Below, in pieces: positions 32,815 through 42,967 of a stretch of 64,000 bases of DNA; positions within the stretch are counted from its first letter, which is position 1, and every line of letters starts with the position of its first letter. Below the pieces are notes generated by a model that ran no database searches, was not told where the DNA came from, and was given only the letters and a program-made list of their open reading frames with translations. Source of the stretch: Azorinus chamasolen (lineage: Eukaryota > Mollusca > Bivalvia > Cardiida > Solecurtidae); the NCBI GenBank assembly GCA_963576725.1, contig OY755247.1, forward strand, positions 18,882,957 to 18,946,956. The letters are read 5' to 3'. A program made the translations under genes and the position numbers.

Positions 32815-33345
32815 TAACAGATGCCGAGATACCGTGTATTTCATCAGAATGCGAACTGCATAGATAAAGTGAGATCATCGTCCGGGAAATAAGTTTGTCT
32901 CAATGGGTAATACCGCTGGTAATGCATGCGAACATTGAAGAACTTGACAGCGGATATCGGTAAGAAAGTGTCCTTTAAGCATTACCTCGTGACTATTTAT
33001 ACAAGAATTCATGACTCCACGAATATCCGTTAACTGATAATGGCATTTGAACTGTGGAATCCGATCTATGTTATTCCATAATCAAACAGATCAGAAGGCT
33101 CCAACATAGTTGGGTCTAGGCTGATTGCAAAGGCGTTAAACTTGGGGAGGACTTACATCGACTGTTGTCCAATCTTATTCAACCATTGAATAACATATTG
33201 TTTAATCATTTCCCTGTTCAGTATTCGATGACATCATGAATATCTACCAGCTGATTTTTTTTAAATGACATTAATAGACATGATTGTTATGGCATTGGTA
33301 GAAACTGTAGAGTGTCGGACCTATTGTAATTCCGTTAATAAAGAG

Positions 33346-33772
33346 CAGGTGCGGATCCAGGATTTCAGATTAGGGTGGGGCGTAGAAAAAAAATTGGAAA
33401 GGGGTGGGGGGGCGGGCGTAGATTTTTATGTTTGATGACATAAATAAATAGTGTGTTTGTAATACATGTTGAAAAAGAGCTTAACTGGGTGAGCGAAATA
33501 AAACACTCCTACTGAATCATTGTTTATTGATTTTTAGTAGATACAACGAACACTAAATTACATCAATTATTTTGTGTTAAAGGCAAGTGGCTGCTTAAAG
33601 CTTTGCTTTAAGCAGCCACCTGATCTAAATACCAACTAATTAACACAATTTAGTGGTCGTTATAGAGAGGTTTACTGTATATAGATCTAAAATATTACTA
33701 AATATTATTTTGGCAATTTTAAGGGGGGGGGGGGGGGCGTACGCCGGCTCCGCCCCTCTAAATCCGCGCCTG
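33346..33772. mobile_element. G1 element with nested P1
   Basis: Ends CAGGTGCGGATCCAGGATTT and AAATCCGCGCCTG, with AAGAG directly repeated at both borders. Long G runs sit near each end. These ends resemble a widespread invertebrate TIR element with a GGCGGATCC-type terminus, possibly hAT-like (inference). Confidence 0.75.
33538..33679. mobile_element. P1 element nested in G1, left end shortened
   Basis: Left end reduced to ATACAACGAACACTAAATTA. The core hairpin collapses to GCTTAAAGC-TTTGCTTTAAGC, and the right end is intact (GAGAGGTTTACTGTA). The G1 at 56.3 kb shows the uninterrupted site. Confidence 0.75.
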
Positions 33773-34212
33773 AAGAGAGCATACCCTGACCAGACGGTTC
33801 CTATAAGAGCTGTCTGATCTGGGTCTTCTCTGTTTTCAAATGCGTTAAACTACGTTAATATGCGGGAAAGGGTTAAATCAATGGTGTTAAAAGGTGTCTC
33901 TATGGTGTAACGATGTTAAGCATAATATCCTCCCTACTGCTATCTGGGCTTCAAAGTTGCTGGACCACACCCAAGCAAAACTTATGCAAATACTTTAAAA
34001 ACAATTTGTGTTTTGTCAAAATAGGTGTAATTAATTGCCAGCTGTTACAAGCGTTAAACATTAGACTATATATTTAATTGTCCTTTTTATGTAAATGCGG
34101 ACTTTGAACGTGCGGTTGTCATATCGTCAACATTATTTCTTCCGCTACTTAGTAAAGTATGCACAAACAGTACTTATAATTCTTATAATGCGAAGATGGA
34201 GGTATTTAAAAG

Positions 34213-34420
34213 TACAGTAAAACCTCTCTATAACGGTCACTAAATTACTTAAAGTATTTTGTGTTAAAGGCAGGTGGCTGCTTAAAGCAAGGTGAGAGTA
34301 AAACAGAACGCTCCTATAGGAGCGTTCTGTTTTACTTTCACATTACTTTAAGCAGCCACCTGCCCTAAATACCAACTGATTAACACAATTTAGTGGCCGT
34401 TATGGAGAGGATTTACTGTA
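34213..34420. mobile_element. P1 element
   Basis: Full copy, exact CGCTCCTATAGGAGCG tip, TA borders. Confidence 0.88.
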
Positions 34421-34429
34421 TGGGGTTGC

Positions 34430-34922
34430 GCAACCTTTTACTCCGTGAATATTCATATAACATTAATAAAATTTATTGTTAACACAGTACACCAGCACAG
34501 GAATGCTTGGCCATGGCAGAAACTGTAGAAATCTACAGGTGAACTTCGATATCTCGAACTCGGATAACTCGAACTTCAAAAAAGTTCATTCCTTCCAAAA
34601 CTTACAAAACAGAATTGATAACTAAAATTTATCGCTTTAATACAGGTCTAAAGTAATGCTGAAAGCTCCTACAGGAGCTTTCAGCATTACTTTAGATCTG
34701 TATTAAGCCGTGTCCTTGAGAAATAGATCATTTCAGAAACCGGATGACTCGAACTTCTGTTTTCTCGAACTAATATGTATGGTCCCTTGAAGGTCGAGTT
34801 ATCGAAGTTCAATTGTATATTATATCGTAAGCAAACAGAGTAGGCCCTGATTAGATGGCTGATCACTGGTCTACTCAGGTTGCAAAGGCGTAAACATGTG
34901 TATTTATAGAGTATAGGGTTAA
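34430..34922 (-). mobile_element. T1 MITE hosting P4
   Basis: T1 left part ACCTTTTACTCCGTGAATAT ... GTAGAAATC, P4, then CGTAAGCAAACAGAGTAGGC ... ATAGGGTTAA. Confidence 0.75.
34534..34817. mobile_element. P4 element nested in an inverted T1
   Basis: TACAGGTGAACTTCGATATC ... ATCGAAGTTCAATTGTA with TA borders and tip GCTCCTACAGGAGC. Confidence 0.82.
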
Positions 34923-34955
34923 TGCAGAACTGAAAAATGCGAACATTCTCATGCA

Positions 34956-35163
34956 TAGCAGTAAAACCTCTCTATAACGGCCACTTAATTGTGTTAATTG
35001 GTTGGTATTTAGGACAGGTGACTGCTTAAAGCATGGTAAAAGTAAAACAGAACGCCCTTACAAGAGCGTTCTATTTTACTTTCACCTTGTTTTAAGCAGC
35101 CACCTGCATTTAACACAAAATATTTGATGTAATTTAGTGGCCGTTATAGAGAGATTTTACTGT
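34956..35163. mobile_element. P1 element
   Basis: Full length with a mutated tip (CGCCCTTACAAGAGCG) and right border TG in place of TA. Confidence 0.82.
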
Positions 35164-35210
35164 GGTTTTATTCGAGTGTTTGTGCGTTGGGTTTAATTAT
35201 TACCGTACTT

Positions 35211-35425
35211 TTAACTCTTTCACTGCCAAAGTAGCATCTGACATAACCTATGCAAACAGTTTGGATCCAGACGAGACGCCGAGTAACTCGGCGTCTCATC
35301 AGGATCCAAATTGTTTGTTACTGTTACTATTTTATGAAACAAAAATATAAAAAAAATCAAAACTGAAAATTGTAACAGACGACAATGTTTGCAGACGACA
35401 AAAGTTGGCAGCGAAAGTTTGTAAA
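35211..35425 (-). mobile_element. T7 MITE, inverted
   Basis: TTAACTCTTTCACTGCC ... GGCAGCGAAAG, with hairpin GACGCCGAGTAACTCGGCGTC between GGATCC arms. Confidence 0.8.
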
Positions 35426-35489
35426 CAGTTTATATTAAGACTGTATGGTTGTAAACAAAATGTATACTTATCTGTGCCTGGGCATTTGG

Positions 35490-35628
35490 ATTTTTCACGC
35501 GAGGCAGCCTTCCAGCTCGCTTGTGTTCTTCTGTGCATGGAATAATGCAATTTGCTCCGTACATGGAAGAACCTCTGGGGTCTTTCTCCATCCGTAATTA
35601 GCTGGACATCATGATGTGACTTACACTA
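35490..35628 (+). mobile_element. SINE remnant related to that at 40.2 kb
   Basis: GGCAGCCTTCCAGCTCGCTT, GGTCTTTCTCCATCCGTAAT, TTAGCTGGACATCATGATG, cut by the P2/T3 composite after it. Confidence 0.6.
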
Positions 35629-35629
35629 C

Positions 35630-35960
35630 TAATACAGCTCCCAGAGGAGCTTTCTGCATGACTTTCATCCTGCATTAATCCATTCCGTCATATTGACGAC
35701 TTTTGATGACTCCGTTAAAGTCACAATGTGAAACCATCGTGATAAATAGAGCATTTGCTCCTATATGAGCAAATGCTCTATTTATCACAATGGTTTCAAA
35801 CTACGAAATTCTATTTTTTTTCTTTTCTCTAGTTAATGCTCCTTTTCGGTAGATTTATTAAAGAGGTTGTATCTAAAAATAGACTATGAGGTAATGGGTT
35901 AAGCAGCCACTACCTACAATCTAAATTCCTCTTTGCTAAGAGTTCAGTTTATAAGACTTT
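35630..35960. mobile_element. P2 element, left-truncated, split by T3
   Basis: CAGCTCCCAGAGGAGCTTTC, TGACTTTCATCCTGCA, T3, then GCAGCCACTACCT ... TAAGACTTTAACTGTA. Confidence 0.65.
35675..35902 (+). mobile_element. T3 MITE nested in P2
   Basis: Full copy inserted exactly at the TTAA of P2's CATCCTGCATTAAGCAG. Confidence 0.85.
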
Positions 35961-36002
35961 AACTGTATAAGTTTCCAAAAGTCAGTATAATTAATATTCT
36001 AT

Positions 36003-36189
36003 TACAATAAAACCTCTCTAAACCGGGCGTTCAATTTAGTGTGAATATACGTCTTGGATACAGGTGGCACTTTAATGCAGGGTGAAAGTCATGCTACGTG
36101 ACTTTCACTCTGCATTAAACAGTCACCTGCCTAAAAGTATCAGAATTCTTCTCTCAATTAAAATTCCGGCTTAGAGAGGTTTTACTGTA
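36003..36189. mobile_element. P2 element with hairpin tip deleted
   Basis: Ends intact (TACAATAAAACCTCTCTAAA, GGCTTAGAGAGGTTTTACTG). The core reads GAAAGTCATGCTACGTGACTTTC, missing the usual GCTCC tip. Confidence 0.82.
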
Positions 36190-36227
36190 GATCGAATGTC
36201 GTTTTAACGTGTGTTCACTCTAAGAAG

Positions 36228-36458
36228 TGTCAGAACTGCAGAGCAGACGCAGATCAGACGGCTCTTGTAGGAGCCGTCTGATTTTAGGGTCTGCTCTGTT
36301 TGCTTAAGCAATGATAAAGCTCTGATTTACAACTTCTACCATAATCAAAACAATCCTGTGATCATTTGTCCTTATGAAAAATAGTATGAATATATGTAAT
36401 ATAATGAATTCATGAAGTCAAAAATTCTTGCATAAATAATGATGGGGTAACGGGTTAA
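36228..36458 (+). mobile_element. T1 MITE lacking its left end
   Basis: GCAGAGCAGACGCAGATC, tip GCTCTTGTAGGAGC, right end GGGGTAACGGGTTAA. Confidence 0.7.
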
Positions 36459-36486
36459 GTGACGTCTCAACATATGTTTTAAACGT

Positions 36487-36742
36487 TTAACCATTCTCTT
36501 GCTGAATTTTTTTTAAAATAAAACAGTTCTTCTTCTTTACCCATGCCCTTTTGTATATTACATATATCTTCACTGTCTGCAATTATTTCTCTGTGCAACC
36601 ACTGCTGTGGAGTGCACTGGTTGCACAATCAACTTGTAAATAGTGCAGACCCTGATAAGACAGCTCCTGCAGGAGCTGTCTCATCTGGGTCTTCACTATT
36701 TACAGGTGGGTATATTGACGTGAATAGCAAGCGCAGGGTTAA
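36487..36742 (+). mobile_element. T5 MITE
   Basis: Full copy. Small changes in the left part break the 67-codon frame that other copies keep. Confidence 0.8.
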
Positions 36743-36955
36743 GACAGGTAGTAGAGCATTGCAGAACCAAGGCACTCTCTGTATTACGTGTGTTCTGCAT
36801 TTATCTACCACTATCTCATTATGAATATTCATAATCATGTAAGAAATAATAACGTCAGGGATAGTAAGTAGCTGAGACATTGGTCAAGATCAAAACTGAA
36901 GAATATATAAGTCTACAAGAATACATAATATACCCTGATCAGACGTATCTTGTAG

Positions 36956-37262
36956 GTGGCGGTGGTCTAGTGGTAAAGCGCTTGACTATCAGTCCGGAGG
37001 TCCGGGGTTCAAATCCCGGTCCCACCCGGAAATTTCAGAAAGAGACGCTTTTCCGTGTCTCCCACCCGCACATCCTCTCCACCCAGGGGATAAAATGGGT
37101 ACCTGTGAGGGTCACTCGCCGGTACTGCGGCTGCATGATTGCGCCATATGTTAGCAGTGCTCAATATTGTAGGCCAATGACTCAATGACCAGGGGAGTAA
37201 ATGTACAGTCGGCCGAGCGGTCATTCGGACTGAAAGTAGACTATAACTTGGTACTTTATCCT
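36956..37262 (+). mobile_element. tRNA-derived SINE
   Basis: The head resembles a tRNA: box A TAGTGGTAAAGCG at 36968 and box B GGTTCAAATCC at 37006, with an acceptor-like GGTGGCG/TCCCACC pairing. The pairing is imperfect and a tRNA-unrelated body of about 190 bases follows (CCCACCCGCACATCCTCTCC, GGTACCTGTGAGGGTCACTC). TATCTTGTAG and TATCCTACAG at the borders may be the target duplication. A true tRNA gene is unlikely. Confidence 0.7.
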
Positions 37263-37283
37263 ACAGGAGCCATCTGATCTGGG

Positions 37284-37434
37284 TCACATGTGCCCTACAC
37301 ATTCTATGTCTCAATAACAACAACAACAACAACAACAACAACAACTCCATCACAAATACATTATATTTTAATCACATGTCATAAGTATCTAAAACATTGT
37401 TGTTGAGACATAGCATGCGAAGGGCACCTGTGAT
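37284..37434. mobile_element. Short TIR element with (AAC)n
   Basis: Ends CACATGTGCCCTACACATTC and GCGAAGGGCACCTGTG, about 30 bases of inverted repeat, with an (AAC)n microsatellite at 37317-37343. Confidence 0.65.
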
Positions 37435-37488
37435 ATGGGTCTGCTTTGTTTGAAAATGTCTCAAAAGACGTTTCTGTGAGGTAATTGG

Positions 37489-37717
37489 TTAACTCATTCT
37501 CTCCTAGGCTATTTTTAGACACAGCCTCTTTGAATTAATCTATCGAAAAGGAGCATTAACTATAGAAAAGGAGAATTTTAGAATTGCGTAGTTTTTAATC
37601 CATTGTAATAAATAGAGCATTTGCTCCTATGGAGCAAATGCTCTTTTTATCACAATGGTTTGAAAGAATGAGTTTTACCGAGGCGCAAAAAGGCGTCATG
37701 TAGGAGAGAAAGGAATA
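37489..37717 (-). mobile_element. T3 MITE
   Basis: Near-complete inverted copy. The left TTAA is shared with the composite T1 before it. A P1 right end follows (37720-37750). Confidence 0.8.
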
Positions 37718-37849
37718 ATTGGTCGTTATCTATAGGGGGATTTACTGTATATGTGATAAGAAATACAAATACAAACACACAAAAACTATAAATTCGATTG
37801 CGCTTTACATAGTCTTAATATGTACACTGTATTTTTTTTACAATCCCAG

Positions 37850-38110
37850 GCAGTATTTTGAAAGCCAAATGGAACCACTCATTTGGATACTAGTCATTGT
37901 AAAATTGCATGAATACGTGAGTGTTTTAAGATTCTGTTTAAAGTCAGTTTCGATTGCTACTGCTTTTAAGTCTCTAGAGAGCATATTCCACTATTTTGGG
38001 CCAACCACCGCCAGTAACCTCAGCGAGTTTGGTTCTCTATCTCGGTACAAGAAACTGGATGTCACTTGATGATCGCAAGCGGTAATTGCCTTTTACTCTT
38101 GTGAACATGG
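37850..38110 (-). mobile_element. LINE 3' end, continuation beyond an inserted N1 foldback
   Basis: On the minus strand this reads YRLRSSSDIQFLVPR, a stop, then RTKLAEV and GWPKIVEYALE, matching the usual LR(S)SSD..LLVPR.RTK..G.R.FS.AGP.LWN.LP end of CR1/L2-like ORF2. Several stops show decay. It is separated from the rest of the LINE only by the N1 element at 38111-38282. Confidence 0.6.
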
Positions 38111-38282
38111 TCCATGCTTATAAAGCTTTTAGTTGAGCCTGAGTTTCGTTCTCAAGCTTTTGATTGGTCAGATTTGAGTTCTCAAGCTTTTGATTGGTCA
38201 GATTTGAGCCAGAGGCTCAAATCTGACCAATCAAAAGCTTGAGAACGTACTCAGACTCAACTAAAAGTTTTATAAGCATGGA
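38111..38282. mobile_element. N1 foldback inserted in the LINE
   Basis: Near-perfect inverted repeat from TCCATGCTTATAAAGC to its complement. The 5' arm carries an internal duplication of a segment containing CTTTTGATTGGTCAGATTTG. It splits the LINE fragment. Confidence 0.8.
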
Positions 38283-38283
38283 T

Positions 38284-38740
38284 ACAGAGATATCTAGGTG
38301 CGGTTCCATTTACAACCCGGAAAACGATAACAAGCACTTTAAACATGATTCTCGTCCGAACAGGCAACCAGTGAAGCTGTTTTGTCAGAACTATGTTGTT
38401 CATAATTAGCATTTGTAATTAATCTTGCAGCATTGCTTTGAACTCTTTGAAGTTTATCAAGCTGATATGCCGGAATATCAGCAAATAGTCCGTTACAAAA
38501 ATCAAGATGTGAATGAATGAGTCCATGTACGAGAGTTTCAGCAGATTTCTGTGTCAGATGTTTCCGGATACACTTCAGATTTCTAAGCTGACTGTGTGCT
38601 ACTTGACACTTTTTGCGAATGTGCAAATCAAAGTTAATGTACTTGTCATATGTTAACCATTTTGTAAGGTTTTTATCTATGGGCCCAAGAATACCGTGAC
38701 ATTTTCAATATTCATTTGAATATTAGCTATCATCTTCAAA
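38284..38740 (-). mobile_element. CR1/L2-like LINE, C-terminal end of the reverse transcriptase (degraded)
   Basis: Read on the minus strand, the frame contains YDKYINFDLHIRKKC, then ETLVHGLIHSHLDFCNGL, then AYQLDKLQRVQSNAARLI. This is the typical post-catalytic region of CR1/L2-type non-LTR retrotransposons (the SRLDYCN...LQRVQN.AARL pattern). A frameshift follows near 38340. The sequence then resumes as FKVLVIVFRVVNGTAPRYL, which also fits the family. The catalytic RT core is absent, so this is a dead 3' fragment. Confidence 0.7.
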
Positions 38741-38879
38741 GCAGTTTTGATCCGTTAGAATATTAAGACACACTTTTGGAAATGACATAAAGACAAACAG
38801 ATGAATCTAGTTGAAGACAAATGTTGTTTACGCCTAGTGTCGCTTAACATTTAGCCTGCTATGGACGAATGAGTGAATA

Positions 38880-38955
38880 CATATGCAAACAGTTTGGATC
38901 CAGAGGAGACGCCGAGTAATTCGGCGTCTCATCAGGATCCCAACTGTTTGACACC
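38880..38955. mobile_element. T7 core remnant
   Basis: GCAAACAGTTTGGATCC arms around GACGCCGAGTAATTCGGCGTC. No TTAA ends kept. The region to 39340 holds another decayed T7-like piece with a G21 run at 39101-39121. Confidence 0.6.
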
Positions 38956-39339
38956 CTGATTGCATTTTGGTAGACAAGTTGATTATAGCTTGAAATTTGA
39001 AGATGTACTTAGGTAAAACATTCTGTAAAAATTATTTGCTCAGCAGGCTAAAGGTTAAAAGGGACATAGATCTATATGCAAACAGTGAAGATCCATATCA
39101 GGGGGGGGGGGGGGGGGGGGGCTCACACCGGGCTCTGTACTGTTTGCTTGACAAATTATGTGAGAATGTTCACATCAACAAAGTAATTATTGCAGCTATG
39201 GCAAAAAGAAATTGTCGCAAATTTACGAGTGTCGTCTGTTTGAATGATTGTATCGTCTGCTTCAATTCCCGAAATAGACTTTCCTTCATGAGACAAGTAT
39301 TTGATTGGTAAGGTAAACATTCTCTCCGTCAAAACATAT

Positions 39340-39510
39340 TTAACCATTTACTCCGTTAACACGCTTTTCTACGCATTTGCAAACAGAGCAGACCTAGTTC
39401 ACACGGCTCCTATATGATCAGATACATATTATACTTATAAGCAAACATATAGCAGGCCCTGATCTGAGATGTCTTATCTTGATCTACTCAATTTGCAAAT
39501 ACGTTAAAAT
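39340..39510 (+). mobile_element. Two T1 pieces
   Basis: TTAACCATTTACTCCGTTAA with TTTGCAAACAGAGCAGACC, then AAGCAAACATATAGCAGGCC and TTGCAAATACGTTAAAATG in inverse order. Confidence 0.55.
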
Positions 39511-39562
39511 GTGCACTGTAAGGCAGACAACCCATAAGTGTGCTGTAATGTTTATATGCTAA

Positions 39563-39940
39563 TACAGTAAACCCGCTTTAAACCGGAATGTTAGTACAAA
39601 TAATTTATGTATTTATAGGCAGGTGATTAGGGGCTTTCTGTATGACTTTCACCCTGCATTAACCCTTTCACCGCCAATGTCGCATACATGCACCACGACA
39701 AATAGTGCAATCCCAGGTCAGACGCCGCCTTTTCAAGGCGGCGTCTGATCAGAGACTTCACTTTTTGTCTCAAAATCTCTATTTCTATATCTGTGTTTTA
39801 TTCTTCGAAATTTGCATTTATTTATATCATTTACTTATTTTACTGAATGATTTAACAAACTTGGATTGCAGACGACAATTAGAAATTTGGCACCGAAAGT
39901 GTTAAGCTAAAACTTGTCTGAAAGACCGACAGTGTACATT
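39563..39940. mobile_element. P2 element, degraded, split by T4
   Basis: Starts TACAGTAAACCCGCTTTAAACCGG, has the AGGCAGGTG and GACTTTCACCCTGCAT segments, then the T4, then a decayed right part. Confidence 0.6.
39659..39905 (+). mobile_element. T4 MITE nested in a P2 element
   Basis: Full copy inserted exactly at the TTAA of P2's CACCCTGCATTAAG segment. Confidence 0.85.
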
Positions 39941-39966
39941 GTATATTACAATAGATTACTACTAAA

Positions 39967-40195
39967 TTAACCCATTCCCTCATATTGACGACTTTTGACG
40001 ACTCTGTAAAAGTCACTTTATGAAACCATTGTGATAGATAGAGCATTTGCTCCTATAGGAACAAATGCTCTATTTATCACAATGGTTTCAAACTACAAAA
40101 TTCTAAAATTTTCCTTTTCTCTAGTTAATGCTCCTTTTCGGTAGCTTCATTCAAAGAGGTCGTATCTAAAAATAGCCTATGAGGTAATGGATTAA
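39967..40195 (+). mobile_element. T3 MITE
   Basis: Full copy, TTAACCCATTCCCTCATATT ... GTAATGGATTAA. Confidence 0.85.
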
Positions 40196-40596
40196 CAGTA
40201 CGGGAAGCCTTCCAGCTGGCTTGCGGTAGGTCGGTGGTTCTACATGGACGTTTTTCTATGCACGAAACAATTTTTATGTACACATAATAACCTCAGTGGT
40301 CTTCCTCCACCTGTAATTAGCTGGACGTCGTGATATGACTGAAATACTGTTAACCCTTTCGCTGCCAAACTCTGTCGTCTGCTAACTTTGTCGTCTGCTA
40401 CAAAATTTCATGTTTTTGATTTTCTTCATTTTTGTTTCAAAAACATAGTAACAGTAACAAACAGTTTGGATCCTGATGAGACGCCGAGTTACTCGGCGTC
40501 TCATCTGGATCCAAACTGTTTGCATCTGTAGGTAATCCGGCATTGGCAGCGAAAGGGTTAAAGCGACGTAAACCCCGATAAAAACCAAACCAAACT
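40196..40596 (+). mobile_element. Mollusc-type SINE remnant split by T7
   Basis: GGGAAGCCTTCCAGCTGGCT, GGTCTTCCTCCACCTGTAAT and GTCGTGATATGACTG, then T7, then GCGACGTAAACCCCGATAAA. These are conserved pieces of SINE bodies that are common in mollusc genomes (recalled, not searched). Confidence 0.65.
40350..40561 (+). mobile_element. T7 MITE nested in a SINE
   Basis: Full copy, TTAACCCTTTCGCTGCC ... GGCAGCGAAAGGGTTAA, with hairpin GAGACGCCGAGTTACTCGGC. It splits the SINE at 40196-40596. Confidence 0.85.
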
Positions 40597-40637
40597 CTCT
40601 AACTTGATCTGATCACTGTTATATCAACAGTATATTA

Positions 40638-42588
40638 ACAAGAGATGTTTGTAAAACATGTATACCCCCCCGACCCCCTGACCTTTGATCTAGTGACCTC
40701 AACTATAGAGGTCATCTAGCGGTCGTGACTAATCACCACAGCAACTTTGAATATCCTAAGCCAAACCACTGATCATTTATTGATCTGAAAACATTTCACA
40801 TATTCAGGTCATGGTGACCTTGACCTTTGACCTAGTGACCTCAACAACTTTAAGGGTCATCAAGTGGTCACAACCAACTACCACAGCAAGTTTGAAGATC
40901 CCGAACCAAACCATTGAGCAGTTATTAATTGGAAACCATTTCATCAGTTAAGGTCATGATGACCTTGATCTTTAACCTAGTGACCTCAAAATCAATAGGG
41001 GTCATCTAGTTGTCATGACCAACCACCTCAGCAAGTTTGAAGATCCTAAGCCAAACCCTTGAGCAGTTATTAATCGCAAACCATTTCACCAGTTAAGGTC
41101 ATGGTGACCTTGACCTTTGACCTAGTGACCTCAACAACTTTAGGGGTCATCAAGGGGTCACAACCAACCACCACAGCAAGTCTGAAGATCCTAAGCCAAA
41201 CCCTTGAGCAGTTATTGATCAGAAACCATTTTACAAGTTAAGGTCATGGTGACCTTGACCTTTAACCTAGTGACCTCAAATACAATAGGGGCCATCCAGT
41301 TGTCATGACCAACTACAGCAGCAAGTTTGAAGATTCTAAGCCAACCCCTTGAGCAGTTATTGATTGGAAACCATTTGACCATTTAAGAGCATGGTGACCT
41401 TGACCTTTGACCTAGTGACCTCAAAATCAATAGGGGTCATCCAGTGGTCATGACCAACTACCACAGCAAGTTTGAAGATTCTAAGCTGAACCCTTGAGCA
41501 GTTATTGATCGGAAACCATTTAAACATTTAAGGTCATGGTGACCTTGACCTTAGACCTAGTGACCTCAAAATCAATAGGGGTCATCTACTTGTCATGACC
41601 AACCACCACAGCAAGTTTGAAGATCCCATGCCAAACCCTTGAGCAGTTATTGATCGGAAACTATTTCACCATTTTAGGTCATGGTGACCTTGACCTTTGA
41701 CCTAGTGACCTAAAAAACAATAGGGGTCATCTACTTGTCATGACCAACCACCACAGCAAGTTTGAAGATTCTAGGCCAAGTCGTTTATTAGTTATCGTTC
41801 GGAAACCATCCAGTTGTCATGACCAACTACAGCAGCAAGTTTGAAGATTCTAAGCCAACCCCTTGAGCAGTTATTGATTGGAAACCATTTGACCATTTAA
41901 GAGCATGGTGACCTTGACCTTTGACCTAGTGACCTAAAAAGCAATAGGGGTCATCTAGTGGTCATTACCAACCACCACAGCAAATTTGAAGATCCTAGGT
42001 CAAACCCTTGAGCAGTTATTGATCAGAAACCATTTTACCAGTTAAGGTCATGGTGACCTTGACCTTTGACCTAGTGACCTCAAAATCAATAGGGGTCATT
42101 CAGTGGTCATGACCAACTACCACAGCAAGTTTGAAGATTCTAAGCTGAACCCTTGAGCAGTTATTGATCGGAAACCATTTAACCATTTAAGGTCATGGTG
42201 ACCTTGACCTTAGACCTAGCGACCTCAAAATCAATAGGGGTCATCTACTTGTCATGACCAACCACCACAGCAAGTTTGAAGATCCCATGCCAAACCCTTG
42301 AGCAGTTATTGATCGGAAACTATTTCACCATTTTAGGTCATGGTGACCTTGACCTTTGACCTAGTAACCTAAAAAACAATAGGGGTCATCTACTTGTCAT
42401 GACCAACCACCACAGCAAGTTTGAAGATTCTAGGCCAAGTCGTTTATTAGTTATCGTTCGGAAACCATCGATCTACCGACCGACAGACAGACCGACCGAC
42501 CGACCGACCGACCGACCGACCGACCTACCGACCGACATGTGCAAAGCAATATACCCCCATTTTTTCAAAAGGGGGGTATAATAATAGT
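40638..42588 (+). mobile_element. Pearl/Helentron-type element with internal ~145-base tandem array
   Basis: Begins ACAAGAGATGTTTGTAAAAC then ATGTATACCCCCCGACCCC. About twelve units of a 143-148 base repeat follow (GGTCATGGTGACCTTGACCT ... GCAAGTTTGAAGATCCTAAG ... GAGCAGTTATTGATCGG). A (GACC)n microsatellite lies at 42476-42535. The 3' end has a stem ATACCCCC...GGGGGGTAT. This order, repeats then GACC microsatellite then hairpin end, is known from bivalve pearl and Helentron-like non-autonomous elements. No replicase is present. Confidence 0.8.
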
Positions 42589-42767
42589 AGAACACTTCTC
42601 TAATATCATCACTGTTTTATCAACAATATAGTATAGTTCGAGTTTGACCCGTGAGTTGTGACCTTTAGGACGAGTCAACCCGTAGAGGTAAAACGCGTCG
42701 CAAACCATGTATTTGTTCTGGAGTTACATGTGGTTATACAGACAAATAATAAGCATATACAGTAAGA

Positions 42768-42967
42768 CCTCTCTATAACGGTCACTAAATTGTGTTAATT
42801 AGTTGGTATTTAGGGCAGGTGACTGCTTAAAGCAAGGTGAAAGTAAAACAGAACGCTCCTATAGGAGCGTCCTGTTTTACTTTCACCTTGCTTTAAGCAG
42901 CCACCTGCCTTTAACACATTTAATACTCTATGTAATTTAGTGGCCGTTATAGAGAGGTTTTACTGTA
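42768..42967. mobile_element. P1 element
   Basis: Full copy, exact tip, TA borders; left end TACAGTAAGACCTCTC. Confidence 0.87.

Larger units (their letters stand above)
33202..33875 (-). mobile_element. T2 MITE hosting a G1 that hosts a P1
   Basis: T2 left part (TTAATCATTTCCCTGTTC to TAATAAAGAG) and right part (GACGGTTCCTATAAGAGC ... GGGAAAGGGTTAA) are separated by the G1 at 33346-33772. Confidence 0.8.
36816..37492 (-). mobile_element. T1 MITE hosting a SINE and an AAC-repeat TIR element
   Basis: T1 left part (CATTATGAATATTCATAATC to GATCAGACG), a SINE at 36956-37262, a T1 piece CTACAGGAGCCATCTGATC, a TIR element at 37284-37434, and the T1 right part (GGGTCTGCTTTGTTTG ... GGTAATTGGTTAA). 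Confidence 0.72.

Noticed and set aside
36743..36820. Possible fourth terminal exon after AAGACAG|GTAGTAGAGC
   Set aside because: No polypyrimidine tract, no Gly-Gly start or Met-rich body, and it lies in P-like repeat sequence.
36956..37030. Functional tRNA gene
   Set aside because: Boxes A and B are good but the acceptor stem has a mismatch, the anticodon stem is poor and a SINE body follows directly.
40638..42588. CRISPR-like array of regular repeats
   Set aside because: The ~145-base units are contiguous satellite-type repeats with no unique spacers, in a eukaryotic setting.
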